This document shows positions 17,174-25,376 of a DNA stretch of 64,000 nt, in pieces (the first letter of the stretch is position 1; the number at the start of each line of letters is the position of its first letter). Source of the stretch: Marinicrinis sediminis (GTDB lineage: Bacteria; Bacillota; Bacilli; Paenibacillales; KCTC-33676); assembly GCF_042685085.1 (NCBI RefSeq), contig NZ_JBHUMM010000014.1, forward strand, positions 1 to 64,000, given 5' to 3'. A model generated the notes under the pieces. It was not told the DNA's origin. It saw only the letters and a program-made list of their open reading frames with translations, and ran no database searches. The position numbers and the translations under genes are program-made.

Positions 17174-18034
17174 GTGTTAAGGGATTTTTTTCAGAAGAAA
17201 CGCAAGTATGCAACCATACCTAGTGAACGTTCGAAGAAGGACATTCCGGAGGGCATCATGTCCAAATGTCCGAAATGCGGCAAGATCATTTTTAGCAAAG
17301 AGCTCGATAAAAATTGCAAGGTTTGTATGGAATGCGGATATCATTTTCGGTTGAATGCGGTGGAACGTATTCATTATACCCTCGATGATGGACGCATCTT
17401 TGAGTATGACAGCGATATGATATCCGAAGATCCCCTGGAGTTTCCTGGGTACAAGGAAAAGCTCGTCAAGCAGGCCGAGAAATCCGGTCTGAAGGATGCG
17501 GTTGTGACAGGTGAAGGCACCATTAACGGTTTTCCGGTTGTGGTCGCGGTCATGAGCTTTGACTTTTTTAGTGGAAGCATGGGATCAGTCGTGGGGGAAA
17601 AGATTACGCGCGCGATTGAGCATGCCCATCAAAAAGGGTATCCGCTGCTTATTTTCTCCACTTCAGGGGGAGCACGGATGCAGGAAAGCATTCTCAGTCT
17701 GATGCAGATGGCGAAGACAAGTGCAGCCTTGAAGAAATTCAGCGATGCGGGTGGACTGTTTGTCTCGATCTTTACAGACCCGACGCTCGGGGGCGTATCG
17801 GCAAGCTTTGCTACGCTTGGCGATATCATTTTGGCAGAACCAGGTTCCATCGTCGGATTTACAGGCCGGATTGTCATTGAGCAAACGATTCGCCAAAAGC
17901 TGCCGGATAATTTTCAAACGGCAGAGTTCAACCTCGAACACGGGCATATTGACAAGGTTGTGCATCGGAAGGAAATGAAGGAAACCCTTGCACAAATACT
18001 CGATTTGCATGCGGTCAAGAAGGGGGAGAGCTAA
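17174..18034 (+). CDS. accD: Acetyl-CoA carboxylase carboxyltransferase beta subunit
   Basis: Together with AccA transfers CO2 from carboxybiotin to acetyl-CoA, giving malonyl-CoA for fatty acids and, in this strain, for the PKS further right. GTG at 17174 (VLRDFFQKKRKYA) is chosen because GTGGGGTG precedes it and family members start so. The four-Cys zinc ribbon CPKCGK...CKVCMECGYHF (about 33-58) precedes the crotonase-like core, with the SGGARMQESILSLMQMAKT oxyanion region and GGVSASFATLGD. About 286 aa, normal. accA starts immediately after the stop codon. Confidence 0.96.
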   Translation: MLRDFFQKKRKYATIPSERSKKDIPEGIMSKCPKCGKIIFSKELDKNCKVCMECGYHFRLNAVERIHYTLDDGRIFEYDSDMISEDPLEFPGYKEKLVKQAEKSGLKDAVVTGEGTINGFPVVVAVMSFDFFSGSMGSVVGEKITRAIEHAHQKGYPLLIFSTSGGARMQESILSLMQMAKTSAALKKFSDAGGLFVSIFTDPTLGGVSASFATLGDIILAEPGSIVGFTGRIVIEQTIRQKLPDNFQTAEFNLEHGHIDKVVHRKEMKETLAQILDLHAVKKGES

Positions 18035-19003
18035 GTGGCAGGAGAATTGTCGTTTGAATCACCGCTGGAGGAACTGAGATCTAAGATCAATGAGCTCAAG
18101 CGCTTCAGTGAAGAGAAGGATATGGATTTCTCAGAGGAGATTGCCCGTCTGGAAGCACGGTACGAGGCATTGGAACAGGACGTATACAGCAAGCTGGGCG
18201 CTCCGCAGAAAATGCAACTGGCCAGACACCCGCAGCGACCTACCGCACTGGATTACATACCTCGTGTCTTTGACCAGTTCATTGAATTTCATGGTGACCG
18301 CGCATTTTCGGACGACCTGGCGATTATCGGGGGCATTGCCAGTCTGAATGGCATCCCGGTAACCGTAGTCGGCCACCAGAAAGGCAAGGACACGAAGGAT
18401 AATATTGCAAGAAACTTCGGCATGCCTCACCCCGAAGGCTTCCGTAAGGCGCTTCGCCTCATGAAGCAGGCGGATAAGTTTAGAAGACCGGTCATCACCT
18501 TTATCGACACACCAGGTGCTTATCCAGGTGGTGCAGCGGAGGAACGGGGACAAGCAGAAGCCATCGCCAAGAACCTTATGGAGATGGCTGGTTTTCGCGT
18601 GCCTGTTCTTTGTGTCGTCATCGGCGAAGGTGGAAGTGGCGGCGCATTGGCGCTGGGCGTAGGCAATCGGGTGTTCATGCTGGAGAACGCCATTTATTCC
18701 GTCAGCAGCCCGAATGCGGCAGCCTCCATTCTCTGGAAGGATGCCTCCAAGGCTGACGAAGCGGCAAAAGCGATGCGCATTACCGCTGAAGACCTGCTGG
18801 AACTGAACATCATCGATGCTGTCATTACGGAACCGCAGGGCGGGGCCCACAAAGATGTAGCCCAGCAGGCCGAAAACATCAAGACCGCTCTGATCGAGCA
18901 TCTGGAAGAGCTGATGAAGCTTTCCGAAGAAGAGCTGGTGGACACCCGTTATGATAAATTCAGACAGATGGGCCGATTCACCACCTTGCAATTTCAGGCG
19001 TAA
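18035..19003 (+). CDS. accA: Acetyl-CoA carboxylase carboxyltransferase alpha subunit
   Basis: 322 aa partner of AccD. The GTG start abuts the accD stop (TAA GTG) and GGGGGAG lies just upstream, so the two are translationally coupled. Conserved parts include YIPRVFDQFIEFHGDRAFSDD, GHQKGKDTKDNIARNFGMPHPEGFRKALRLM (here with Asp in place of the more usual Glu/Asn after GKDTK), TFIDTPGAYPGGAAEERGQ, and IGEGGSGGALALGVGNRVFML. Between accA and pyk there is no pfkA, unlike the B. subtilis order. Confidence 0.96.
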   Translation: MAGELSFESPLEELRSKINELKRFSEEKDMDFSEEIARLEARYEALEQDVYSKLGAPQKMQLARHPQRPTALDYIPRVFDQFIEFHGDRAFSDDLAIIGGIASLNGIPVTVVGHQKGKDTKDNIARNFGMPHPEGFRKALRLMKQADKFRRPVITFIDTPGAYPGGAAEERGQAEAIAKNLMEMAGFRVPVLCVVIGEGGSGGALALGVGNRVFMLENAIYSVSSPNAAASILWKDASKADEAAKAMRITAEDLLELNIIDAVITEPQGGAHKDVAQQAENIKTALIEHLEELMKLSEEELVDTRYDKFRQMGRFTTLQFQA

Positions 19004-19084
19004 ACTTGCTCAGGCAAGTTCACATAAAATAGATAGAAATACGAACACTATTCCCTAGGAAATGAAGTAGGAGGACGTTAAATC

Positions 19085-20839
19085 ATGCGTAAAACAAAAA
19101 TCGTATGTACCATTGGACCTGCCAGTGAATCGTTGGAGAACCTGAAGAAACTGATCGAAGCAGGCATGAATGTCGCGCGTTTGAACTTTTCTCATGGAGA
19201 TTTTGAAGAGCACGGCAACCGGATCAAAAACATTCGTCAGGCATGCAAGGATTTGAACAAAACCGTTGCAATCTTGCTTGATACGAAAGGTCCTGAGATT
19301 CGTACCGGTAAATTGAAAGAGGATTCCGTTGAGCTCGTGGAAGGGGAGTATATTACCCTGACAACGGAAGAGATTCTTGGAGATAAAGAGCGGGTTTCCA
19401 TCACCTATGAGAACCTGCCAAACGATGTACACCCAGGTTCTACGATCCTGATTGACGACGGATTGATTGGCCTGAATGTCGAAGATGTTCAAGGCACAGA
19501 GATCAAGTGCCGCATTACAAACGGTGGAACGATCAAGAGCAAAAAAGGGGTTAACGTGCCAGGCGTGAAAATTTCTCTGCCAGGTATTACAGAGAAAGAC
19601 GCTAACGACATCAAATTCGGAATCGAAATGGGCATTGATTTCATCGCAGCTTCCTTCGTCCGCAAAGCGAGTGACGTATTGGAAATTCGTGAACTGCTTG
19701 AGAAGCATGAAGCCCATCAGATTCAGATCATTTCCAAAATCGAGAACCAGGAAGGTGTCGATAACCTCGATGACATCCTTGAAGTATCCGACGGTCTGAT
19801 GGTTGCCCGTGGAGACCTTGGGGTAGAAATTCCGGCTGAGGAAGTGCCACTGGTTCAAAAGAGCATGATTAAAAAATGTAACCTGGCAGGAAAACCGGTC
19901 ATCACAGCTACCCAAATGCTGGATTCCATGCAGCGCAACCCGCGTCCGACCCGTGCAGAAGCGAGTGACGTGGCCAATGCGATCTTTGATGGAACAGACG
20001 CTATCATGCTGTCTGGTGAAACAGCAGCGGGTAAATACCCGACCGAATCCGTTCAAACCATGGGCCGCATTGCGGAAAGGGCAGAGTCTGCGCTCGAATA
20101 CCGTGAAATCTTCCTGAAGCAAAGCCATGCCCAGCAAAATAATGTAACCGAAGCGATCAGTCAGGCTGTAGCCAACTCTGCGCTGGATCTTGATGCGAAA
20201 GCGATCATCACTTCCACAGAGAGCGGCTATACAGCTCGCATGGTCTCCAAATATCGTCCGAAAGCACCGATTATTGCCGTGACACCAAATGAGCAGGTCA
20301 TGAGAAGAATGTGTCTGATCTGGGGAACCTTGCCGGTCAAAGGACAAGATGTGAGCAACACCGATGAAATGTTCCAGCTTGCACTTGACCAGGCGAAAGA
20401 TGCCGGTCATATTACCGAAGGAGACCTGGTTGTCATTACAGCTGGTGTGCCGGTAGGTCGTGCAGGTACGACCAACCTGATCAAGGTGCATCATGTCGGT
20501 GATCTGCTTGCCAAAGGCCAGGGCATTGGTTCTCAGAATGCCACGGGTCGAGTGGTCGTAGCCAAAACGGCAGAGGAAGCGAACAGCAAGGCGACCGAAG
20601 GCTGTATTCTCGTTACGGCTGTAACGGACAAAGATTATATGCCGGCTTTTGAGAAAGCGGCTGCCGTCATTACGGAATCAGGTGGCATCACTTCTCACGC
20701 TGCCGTAGTTGGATTAAACCTGAGCAAACCGGTGGTCGTAGGCGTTACAGATGCGACTACGGTGCTGAAAGACGGAACTGAAGTCAGCGTGTACGGTGAG
20801 CTTGGCATGATCAAGGCGGGCAAAGCGTCCATCCTGTAA
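19085..20839 (+). CDS. pyk: Pyruvate kinase with C-terminal PEP-utilizer domain
   Basis: Makes pyruvate and ATP from phosphoenolpyruvate. Starts MRKTKIVCTIGPASE after AGGAGG. Visible are LNFSHGDFEEH, LLDTKGPEIRTG, IISKIENQEGVDNLDDIL with the catalytic Lys, MVARGDLGVEIP and TRAEASDVANAIFDGTDAIMLSGETAAGKYP. Residues beyond about 475 form the extra phosphohistidine-type swivelling domain found in Bacillus enzymes (GGITSHAAVVGLNLSKPVVVGV). 584 aa, as in Bacillus. A strong terminator follows. Confidence 0.97.
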   Translation: MRKTKIVCTIGPASESLENLKKLIEAGMNVARLNFSHGDFEEHGNRIKNIRQACKDLNKTVAILLDTKGPEIRTGKLKEDSVELVEGEYITLTTEEILGDKERVSITYENLPNDVHPGSTILIDDGLIGLNVEDVQGTEIKCRITNGGTIKSKKGVNVPGVKISLPGITEKDANDIKFGIEMGIDFIAASFVRKASDVLEIRELLEKHEAHQIQIISKIENQEGVDNLDDILEVSDGLMVARGDLGVEIPAEEVPLVQKSMIKKCNLAGKPVITATQMLDSMQRNPRPTRAEASDVANAIFDGTDAIMLSGETAAGKYPTESVQTMGRIAERAESALEYREIFLKQSHAQQNNVTEAISQAVANSALDLDAKAIITSTESGYTARMVSKYRPKAPIIAVTPNEQVMRRMCLIWGTLPVKGQDVSNTDEMFQLALDQAKDAGHITEGDLVVITAGVPVGRAGTTNLIKVHHVGDLLAKGQGIGSQNATGRVVVAKTAEEANSKATEGCILVTAVTDKDYMPAFEKAAAVITESGGITSHAAVVGLNLSKPVVVGVTDATTVLKDGTEVSVYGELGMIKAGKASIL

Positions 20840-20915
20840 CAGGTTCCATGCCACGACACGGGAATGCGTGATAGGTGATAAGAGATACACGAAGAATCAA
20901 AAATAGGGTTTACAG

Positions 20916-20957
20916 AAGGTATGTATGCAGCATCGCGCTGTGTGCATACCTTTTCTT
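20916..20957 (+). terminator. Terminator after pyk
   Basis: AAGGTATG-TAT-GCAGC pairs with GCTG-TG-TGCATACCTT around a short loop, followed by TTCTTCTTT. Closes the pyk transcript. Confidence 0.8.
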
Positions 20958-21014
20958 CTTTGCCATAGTTGCATACAATACATAATAGAGGGATGATGAG
21001 GGAGGAGAATCGGC

Positions 21015-21440
21015 ATGGCCGGAACATGGTATCATCATGAAATTCGAGTACGCTATCAGGAAACCGATCAAATGGGTGTCGTCTATCATGCCAATTATTT
21101 AACGTGGTTCGAAATGGGCCGCACGGAATGGATACGCGCCTTTGGACATACGTATGAGGAGATTGAGCGCAGAGGCTTGTTGTTGCCGGTGACAGACCTG
21201 GAAATCAGCTACAAGCGGGCCGCCCGTTATGATGATATCGTAACCATCTGGACCCGTCTGGCAGCGATGAGCCATGTTCGACTGGAATATGACTTCAAGA
21301 TTACCCGCGAAGATGAACTGCTCGTCAAGGGGAAAACCAAGCACGTCTGGGTAGGAAAAGATTTTAAACCCGCCCGTATCGATAAAAAGGCCCCTGATTT
21401 ATATGCCCTGTTGACGAATCATGTAAGTGAAGAAGCATAG
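21015..21440 (+). CDS. YbgC-type acyl-CoA thioesterase
   Basis: 141 aa hot-dog-fold protein. The motif YQETDQMGVVYHANYLTWFEMGRTEWIR (about 14-41) carries the active-site Asp and the HANY signature of 4-hydroxybenzoyl-CoA/YbgC-type thioesterases, which hydrolyse short acyl-CoA thioesters in the cytosol. GGGAGGAG precedes the ATG. It is followed 25 bases later by fxsA. The physiological substrate is unknown. Confidence 0.9.
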   Translation: MAGTWYHHEIRVRYQETDQMGVVYHANYLTWFEMGRTEWIRAFGHTYEEIERRGLLLPVTDLEISYKRAARYDDIVTIWTRLAAMSHVRLEYDFKITREDELLVKGKTKHVWVGKDFKPARIDKKAPDLYALLTNHVSEEA

Positions 21441-21465
21441 TCGTCTTGTTTAGGAGGAAAAAAAT

Positions 21466-21858
21466 ATGTTTAAATGGATCATGCTCATCATGATTGTCGT
21501 ACCCGCTATCGAAATATGGGGATTGCTCACAGTAGGAAGCTGGATTGGCGGTTTGCCTACCTTCCTGCTCATTCTGCTGACCGGGTTTGCCGGAGCCTTG
21601 CTGGCAAAAAAAGAAGCATCCCGCGTCTGGAGGGATGCTTCCCGGCAAATGTCCGCAGGCCAGGTTCCTGGTCAATCCATCCTGGATGGACTGTGCATAT
21701 TTGCAGGTGGACTGCTGCTGCTTACACCAGGATTCTTTACCGATCTGCTAGGTTTTCTGCTCGTGGTGCCCTTCAGCCGAATCTTCTTCCGCCATGGGCT
21801 GATGCTCTGGCTGTCCAAGCGTATCGCCAGCGGCAATATCCGGTTTTTCCGAAGATAG
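21466..21858 (+). CDS. fxsA: FxsA family membrane protein
   Basis: 130 aa, start after AGGAGG. Four hydrophobic segments: about 3-22, 26-45, 72-90 (family hallmark GGLLLLTPGFFTDLLGFLL) and 92-108. The F exclusion of bacteriophage T7 suppressor (FxsA) family has no known biochemical role in Gram-positives; here, as in B. subtilis, it lies between pyk and ytvI. The C-terminus is short and basic (FRR), consistent with a cytoplasmic end. Confidence 0.9.
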   Translation: MFKWIMLIMIVVPAIEIWGLLTVGSWIGGLPTFLLILLTGFAGALLAKKEASRVWRDASRQMSAGQVPGQSILDGLCIFAGGLLLLTPGFFTDLLGFLLVVPFSRIFFRHGLMLWLSKRIASGNIRFFRR

Positions 21859-21875
21859 CGACCGAGATACCCGTC

Positions 21876-23012
21876 TTATTCCGTCTTGATCGGGGAAGGC
21901 CCGTACAAAATATATTCCTTCAGTGTACGGAAAATATGTACTCTGTGAAACGTCAGCAGCAGCATTAAGGTGACCGGTCCGATGATCAGCCCGACCGCAC
22001 CGAACAGATTGAGTCCAAGCACCATGAACAACAACGTGGCGAGTGGATCAAGACCGATGCTGCTGGCCAGCACCTTCGGCTCAATCAGCGAGCGCGTCAC
22101 CAGCACAATTCCGTATACAATGCTTAGTCCGATTCCAAGTGGAACATCCCCCTGAATAAATTCATAGATGATCCAGGGAATCATGACCGCTCCGGTTCCC
22201 AAATAAGGGAGCAGATCTACAAATCCGATAAACAGGCCGATACTGATTGCATACTCGACGTTTAGAATCAATAGGCCAACCGTGACAAAGATGGCGGTGA
22301 TTGAAATCATGACCAGCTGGGCTCGCAGATAGCCGAACAGCGCTTTGTTCAGATTCGTCCACACCTTCATCGTAGGTGCGCGAACGGATTCGGGCAACCA
22401 CGCAGATGTTCTGCTGGACAGCTTGTCCCAGTCCTTGCTGATGAAAAAGGCCGCCAATAGCGAAATCAGGATAATGACCGCCATATTAGGCAGGGACAAC
22501 AGAAACTGCACGAGAATATTGATGGTGTTGGTAATCAGCTCGGATACCTTGGACGTGATTTGTTTTCCTGCCGAGTTCAAGTTATCCGTAAAAGTCCCCT
22601 GGATGTCTTCGTTCTGCTCAAAGAACGTACTGATCTGATTGATCGCATTTTGAATGCGATCAGACTCAATGAACGAAATGAATTCCTTGCGCCAATTGTC
22701 CAGGTTATCGTTGATGACCGCTGCAAATTTGCCAATTTCAATGGCGATCTTGCTGGCGAACAAGGCGATAAATCCGCTGATAATGCCCAAGAACAGCAAC
22801 AGTCCGGTCGTCGTTCCAAGCCACCGGGGGAATTTTGCTTTTTTCTGCAGGAACTTGACCACTGGATTGATCAAATACGCAATGAGCCAGCCGAAGACAA
22901 ATGGATAAATGAGCGGAATGACCCAATACAGAAACAGAAAGGTTCCAACGATGACGATGGCTACCCATAGCGCTCGCAAAATAATTTTCCACGGGATATG
23001 AATCGATTGCAT
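21876..23012 (-). CDS. ytvI: Sporulation integral membrane protein YtvI (AI-2E family)
   Basis: 378 aa with about seven to eight membrane helices and the typical AI-2E-family PerM fold. An N-terminal pair of helices (about 10-50) is followed by a third near 62-85, a long polar central region (about 90-160), then further helices, including FVDLLPYLGTGAVMIPWIIYEFIQGD and the C-terminal LFGAVGLIIGPVTLMLLLTFHRV. AAGGAGG precedes the start. YtvI is expressed in sporulation in Bacillus; function is not established. It converges with fxsA (17 bases between stops). Confidence 0.88.
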   Translation of the reverse strand: MQSIHIPWKIILRALWVAIVIVGTFLFLYWVIPLIYPFVFGWLIAYLINPVVKFLQKKAKFPRWLGTTTGLLLFLGIISGFIALFASKIAIEIGKFAAVINDNLDNWRKEFISFIESDRIQNAINQISTFFEQNEDIQGTFTDNLNSAGKQITSKVSELITNTINILVQFLLSLPNMAVIILISLLAAFFISKDWDKLSSRTSAWLPESVRAPTMKVWTNLNKALFGYLRAQLVMISITAIFVTVGLLILNVEYAISIGLFIGFVDLLPYLGTGAVMIPWIIYEFIQGDVPLGIGLSIVYGIVLVTRSLIEPKVLASSIGLDPLATLLFMVLGLNLFGAVGLIIGPVTLMLLLTFHRVHIFRTLKEYILYGPSPIKTE

Positions 23013-23120
23013 GGCCTCACCTCCTTATGTATAGATGGAATACGAAACATCTACTGTTAGTTTACCACCAAACACGATGGCGCCAAAGAAAAAAGTAGCA
23101 AGTAAGACCGTCATGCAGAC

Positions 23121-23159
23121 TTTACGCTCTGTTTACAAAAACTTAATACGCCAGTAACA
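23121..23159 (+). promoter_or_regulatory. Four-repeat PhoP-box-like array upstream of ppk
   Basis: Hexamers TTTACG (23121), TTTACA (23132), TTAATA (23143) and GTAACA (23154) stand exactly 11 bases apart, matching the Bacillus PhoP box TT(A/C/T)ACA with 5-base spacers. A possible -10 (TAATAT, 23171-23176) lies 11 bases beyond, the position expected for PhoP activation. It suggests ppk is induced by phosphate starvation. Confidence 0.6.
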
Positions 23160-23223
23160 TTCAACTTCGATAATATAAAGATAATGAGAGTAGACATGTC
23201 GGGATATGGAGGGAATTCGCAAC

Positions 23224-25362
23224 ATGCACAAGGAGACATCGACAGGTACCGGGCTGAATCAGCAGCCACAGGTCAGCACGGCTGAGAAAGGCCTGGAGTC
23301 AGGTACATATAAATACATCAATCGGGATTTGAGCTGGATGGAATTCAACCGGCGGGTCATGGAAGAAGCCGAAGACAACACCACGCCCCTGCTGGAGCGT
23401 GTGAAGTTTCTGTCTATCGTCTCTTCGAATCTGGATGAATTCATGAGCGTCAGAGTTGCCGGTATTATCGATCAGATCAAGGCAGGTTATACGAAGAAAG
23501 ACTTTACCGGATATACCCCCTTTCAACTGTACAAACGTGTGATGCGTCGAAGCGTGAAGATGGTGTCCGATCAGTACAAGATTTATCGAGATCTCCTGCG
23601 TCAGCTGGCGAAGGAGCACATTCATATTACCCAGTACACGGATTTGTCCATCAACCAGAAGAAATCAGTTGATCAATATTTCGAGGACATTGTCTTCCCT
23701 GTGCTTACGCCGATGGCGGTGGATCAGAGCCGACCGTTTCCACTGGTGCACTCTCTCGGCTTGTACATGGCGGTATTGCTCAAGAAGGATCGACCGCGTA
23801 AAACTGACGAGCAGGAAGAGCCGTTTTTCGCCATTATTCAGGTACCTTCTATTTTGCCGCGCTATTACGAGATTCCGGGACGGGCAAACAGCAAGAAGAA
23901 AGAATATATCTTGCTCGAGGAAATCATTCGTCATCGCATCCATACGATGTTTGAAGGGTATACCCCGATTTCCATTGGTGGCTTCCGGATGACGCGCAAT
24001 GCCGATCTGACTCTGAATGAAGAGGGAGCCGAGGATCTGCTTGAGGAAATTGAAAAGGAGCTTCGCAAACGGAGATGGGGAGTTCCGGTTCGCCTGGAAA
24101 TTGAGAAGGGCATGGACCCGCTCGCCCTGGAAATGCTGCAGGAGGAATTTGAGATTGAGGAAGATATTTTTGAGATTGATGGTCCGCTTGATCTCACCTT
24201 CCTGATGAAGCTGTCACTGGGCATGACGGGCAAGGATCATTTGCGCTATGAGAAGCTTGTCGGAGAATACCCGAGAGAGTTTCACGACTGTGAGGATATG
24301 TTCGAAGTCATCCGCAACCAGGATGTCCTGCTGTACCATCCCTATGAATCGTTTGACGCCTTGATTGACTTTGCAGAACAGGCAGCGGAAGATCCGCAGG
24401 TTCTGGCTATCAAGATGACCCTGTACCGGGTCAGCGGCAATTCTCCGCTCATCAAGGCACTGGAGCAGGCTGCCGAGGCAGGCAAGCAAGTAACGGTCGT
24501 CGTGGAACTGAAGGCTCGCTTCGATGAAGAGAACAACATACAGTGGGCCAGACAGCTGGAGAAAGCAGGCTGTCACGTCGTCTATGGTCTGGTAGGACTG
24601 AAGACACATGCCAAGATCATGCTCGTCGTACGCCGGGAAGAAGACCAGCTGAGACGGTATGTACACGTTGGAACTGGAAACTACAACGAAAAAACAGCCA
24701 AGCTGTATACCGATTTGGGCCTGTTTACGACCAACTCGGAAATCGGGGAAGATGCTTCGGCACTGTTCAATGAAATTACGGGCTACTCGTCCTTGCATGA
24801 ATGGAAGGCGCTGTCCGTTGCTCCAACAGATATGAAGCCGCTGCTTATCGATTACATTCGGAAGGAAGCACAGCATGCACGCGAGGGAAAACCGGCCCAT
24901 ATTATTGTGAAAATGAACTCCCTATCCCATCAGCCAATGATCGATGAGCTGTACCGCGCCTCACAGGCCGGCGTCAAGATCGATCTGATTATCCGGGGCA
25001 TCTGCTGTCTCTGCCCGGGCGTCAAGGGACTCAGTGAACACATTAACGTCATCAGTATCGTCGATCGCTTCCTGGAGCATACCCGCATGTTTTACTTCGA
25101 GAACAACGGCGATTCCACGGTATTCATTTCCAGTGCAGACTGGATGACACGAAATCTCGTCCGCCGGGTGGAGTTGATGAGTCCGGTACTTGATCCGTCA
25201 CTTAAAAAGTCTGTCATTGGCATTTTGAATCTGTGCTTGTCCGACAATGTAAAGGCAAGAAGATTGCTCATGTCCGGCAAATATGAACGCGTTGTGGAAG
25301 CAAACAAAAAACCGCTTCGCAGTCAGTTCGAAGCGGAGAAGATTAAAAAATGGAAGCTGTAA
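23224..25362 (+). CDS. ppk1: Polyphosphate kinase 1
   Basis: Reversibly polymerises ATP gamma-phosphate into polyphosphate. ATG at 23224 lies ten bases after GGAGGG; the ATG at 23206 falls within that binding site and is rejected. About 712 aa. Visible are the N-terminal INRDLSWMEFNRRVMEEA, RPFPLVHSLGLY, the phospholipase-D-like catalytic domain with LKTHAKIMLVVRRE containing the phospho-accepting His462, YVHVGTGNYNEKTAKLYTDLGLFT, and a second PLD half with IIRGICCLCPGV and FLEHTRMFYF. It is convergent with ppx, only 14 bases between the stops. Confidence 0.96.
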   Translation: MHKETSTGTGLNQQPQVSTAEKGLESGTYKYINRDLSWMEFNRRVMEEAEDNTTPLLERVKFLSIVSSNLDEFMSVRVAGIIDQIKAGYTKKDFTGYTPFQLYKRVMRRSVKMVSDQYKIYRDLLRQLAKEHIHITQYTDLSINQKKSVDQYFEDIVFPVLTPMAVDQSRPFPLVHSLGLYMAVLLKKDRPRKTDEQEEPFFAIIQVPSILPRYYEIPGRANSKKKEYILLEEIIRHRIHTMFEGYTPISIGGFRMTRNADLTLNEEGAEDLLEEIEKELRKRRWGVPVRLEIEKGMDPLALEMLQEEFEIEEDIFEIDGPLDLTFLMKLSLGMTGKDHLRYEKLVGEYPREFHDCEDMFEVIRNQDVLLYHPYESFDALIDFAEQAAEDPQVLAIKMTLYRVSGNSPLIKALEQAAEAGKQVTVVVELKARFDEENNIQWARQLEKAGCHVVYGLVGLKTHAKIMLVVRREEDQLRRYVHVGTGNYNEKTAKLYTDLGLFTTNSEIGEDASALFNEITGYSSLHEWKALSVAPTDMKPLLIDYIRKEAQHAREGKPAHIIVKMNSLSHQPMIDELYRASQAGVKIDLIIRGICCLCPGVKGLSEHINVISIVDRFLEHTRMFYFENNGDSTVFISSADWMTRNLVRRVELMSPVLDPSLKKSVIGILNLCLSDNVKARRLLMSGKYERVVEANKKPLRSQFEAEKIKKWKL

Positions 25363-25376
25363 GCTAGGCGTGGAGA

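Noticed and set aside
18131..18991. 286-codon minus-strand frame opposite accA
   Set aside because: Shadow frame over a conserved gene without its own plausible product.
19055..20494. Long 479-codon frame on the minus strand opposite pyk
   Set aside because: It is the complement of a strongly conserved pyruvate kinase gene, has no recognisable domain and arises from codon bias.
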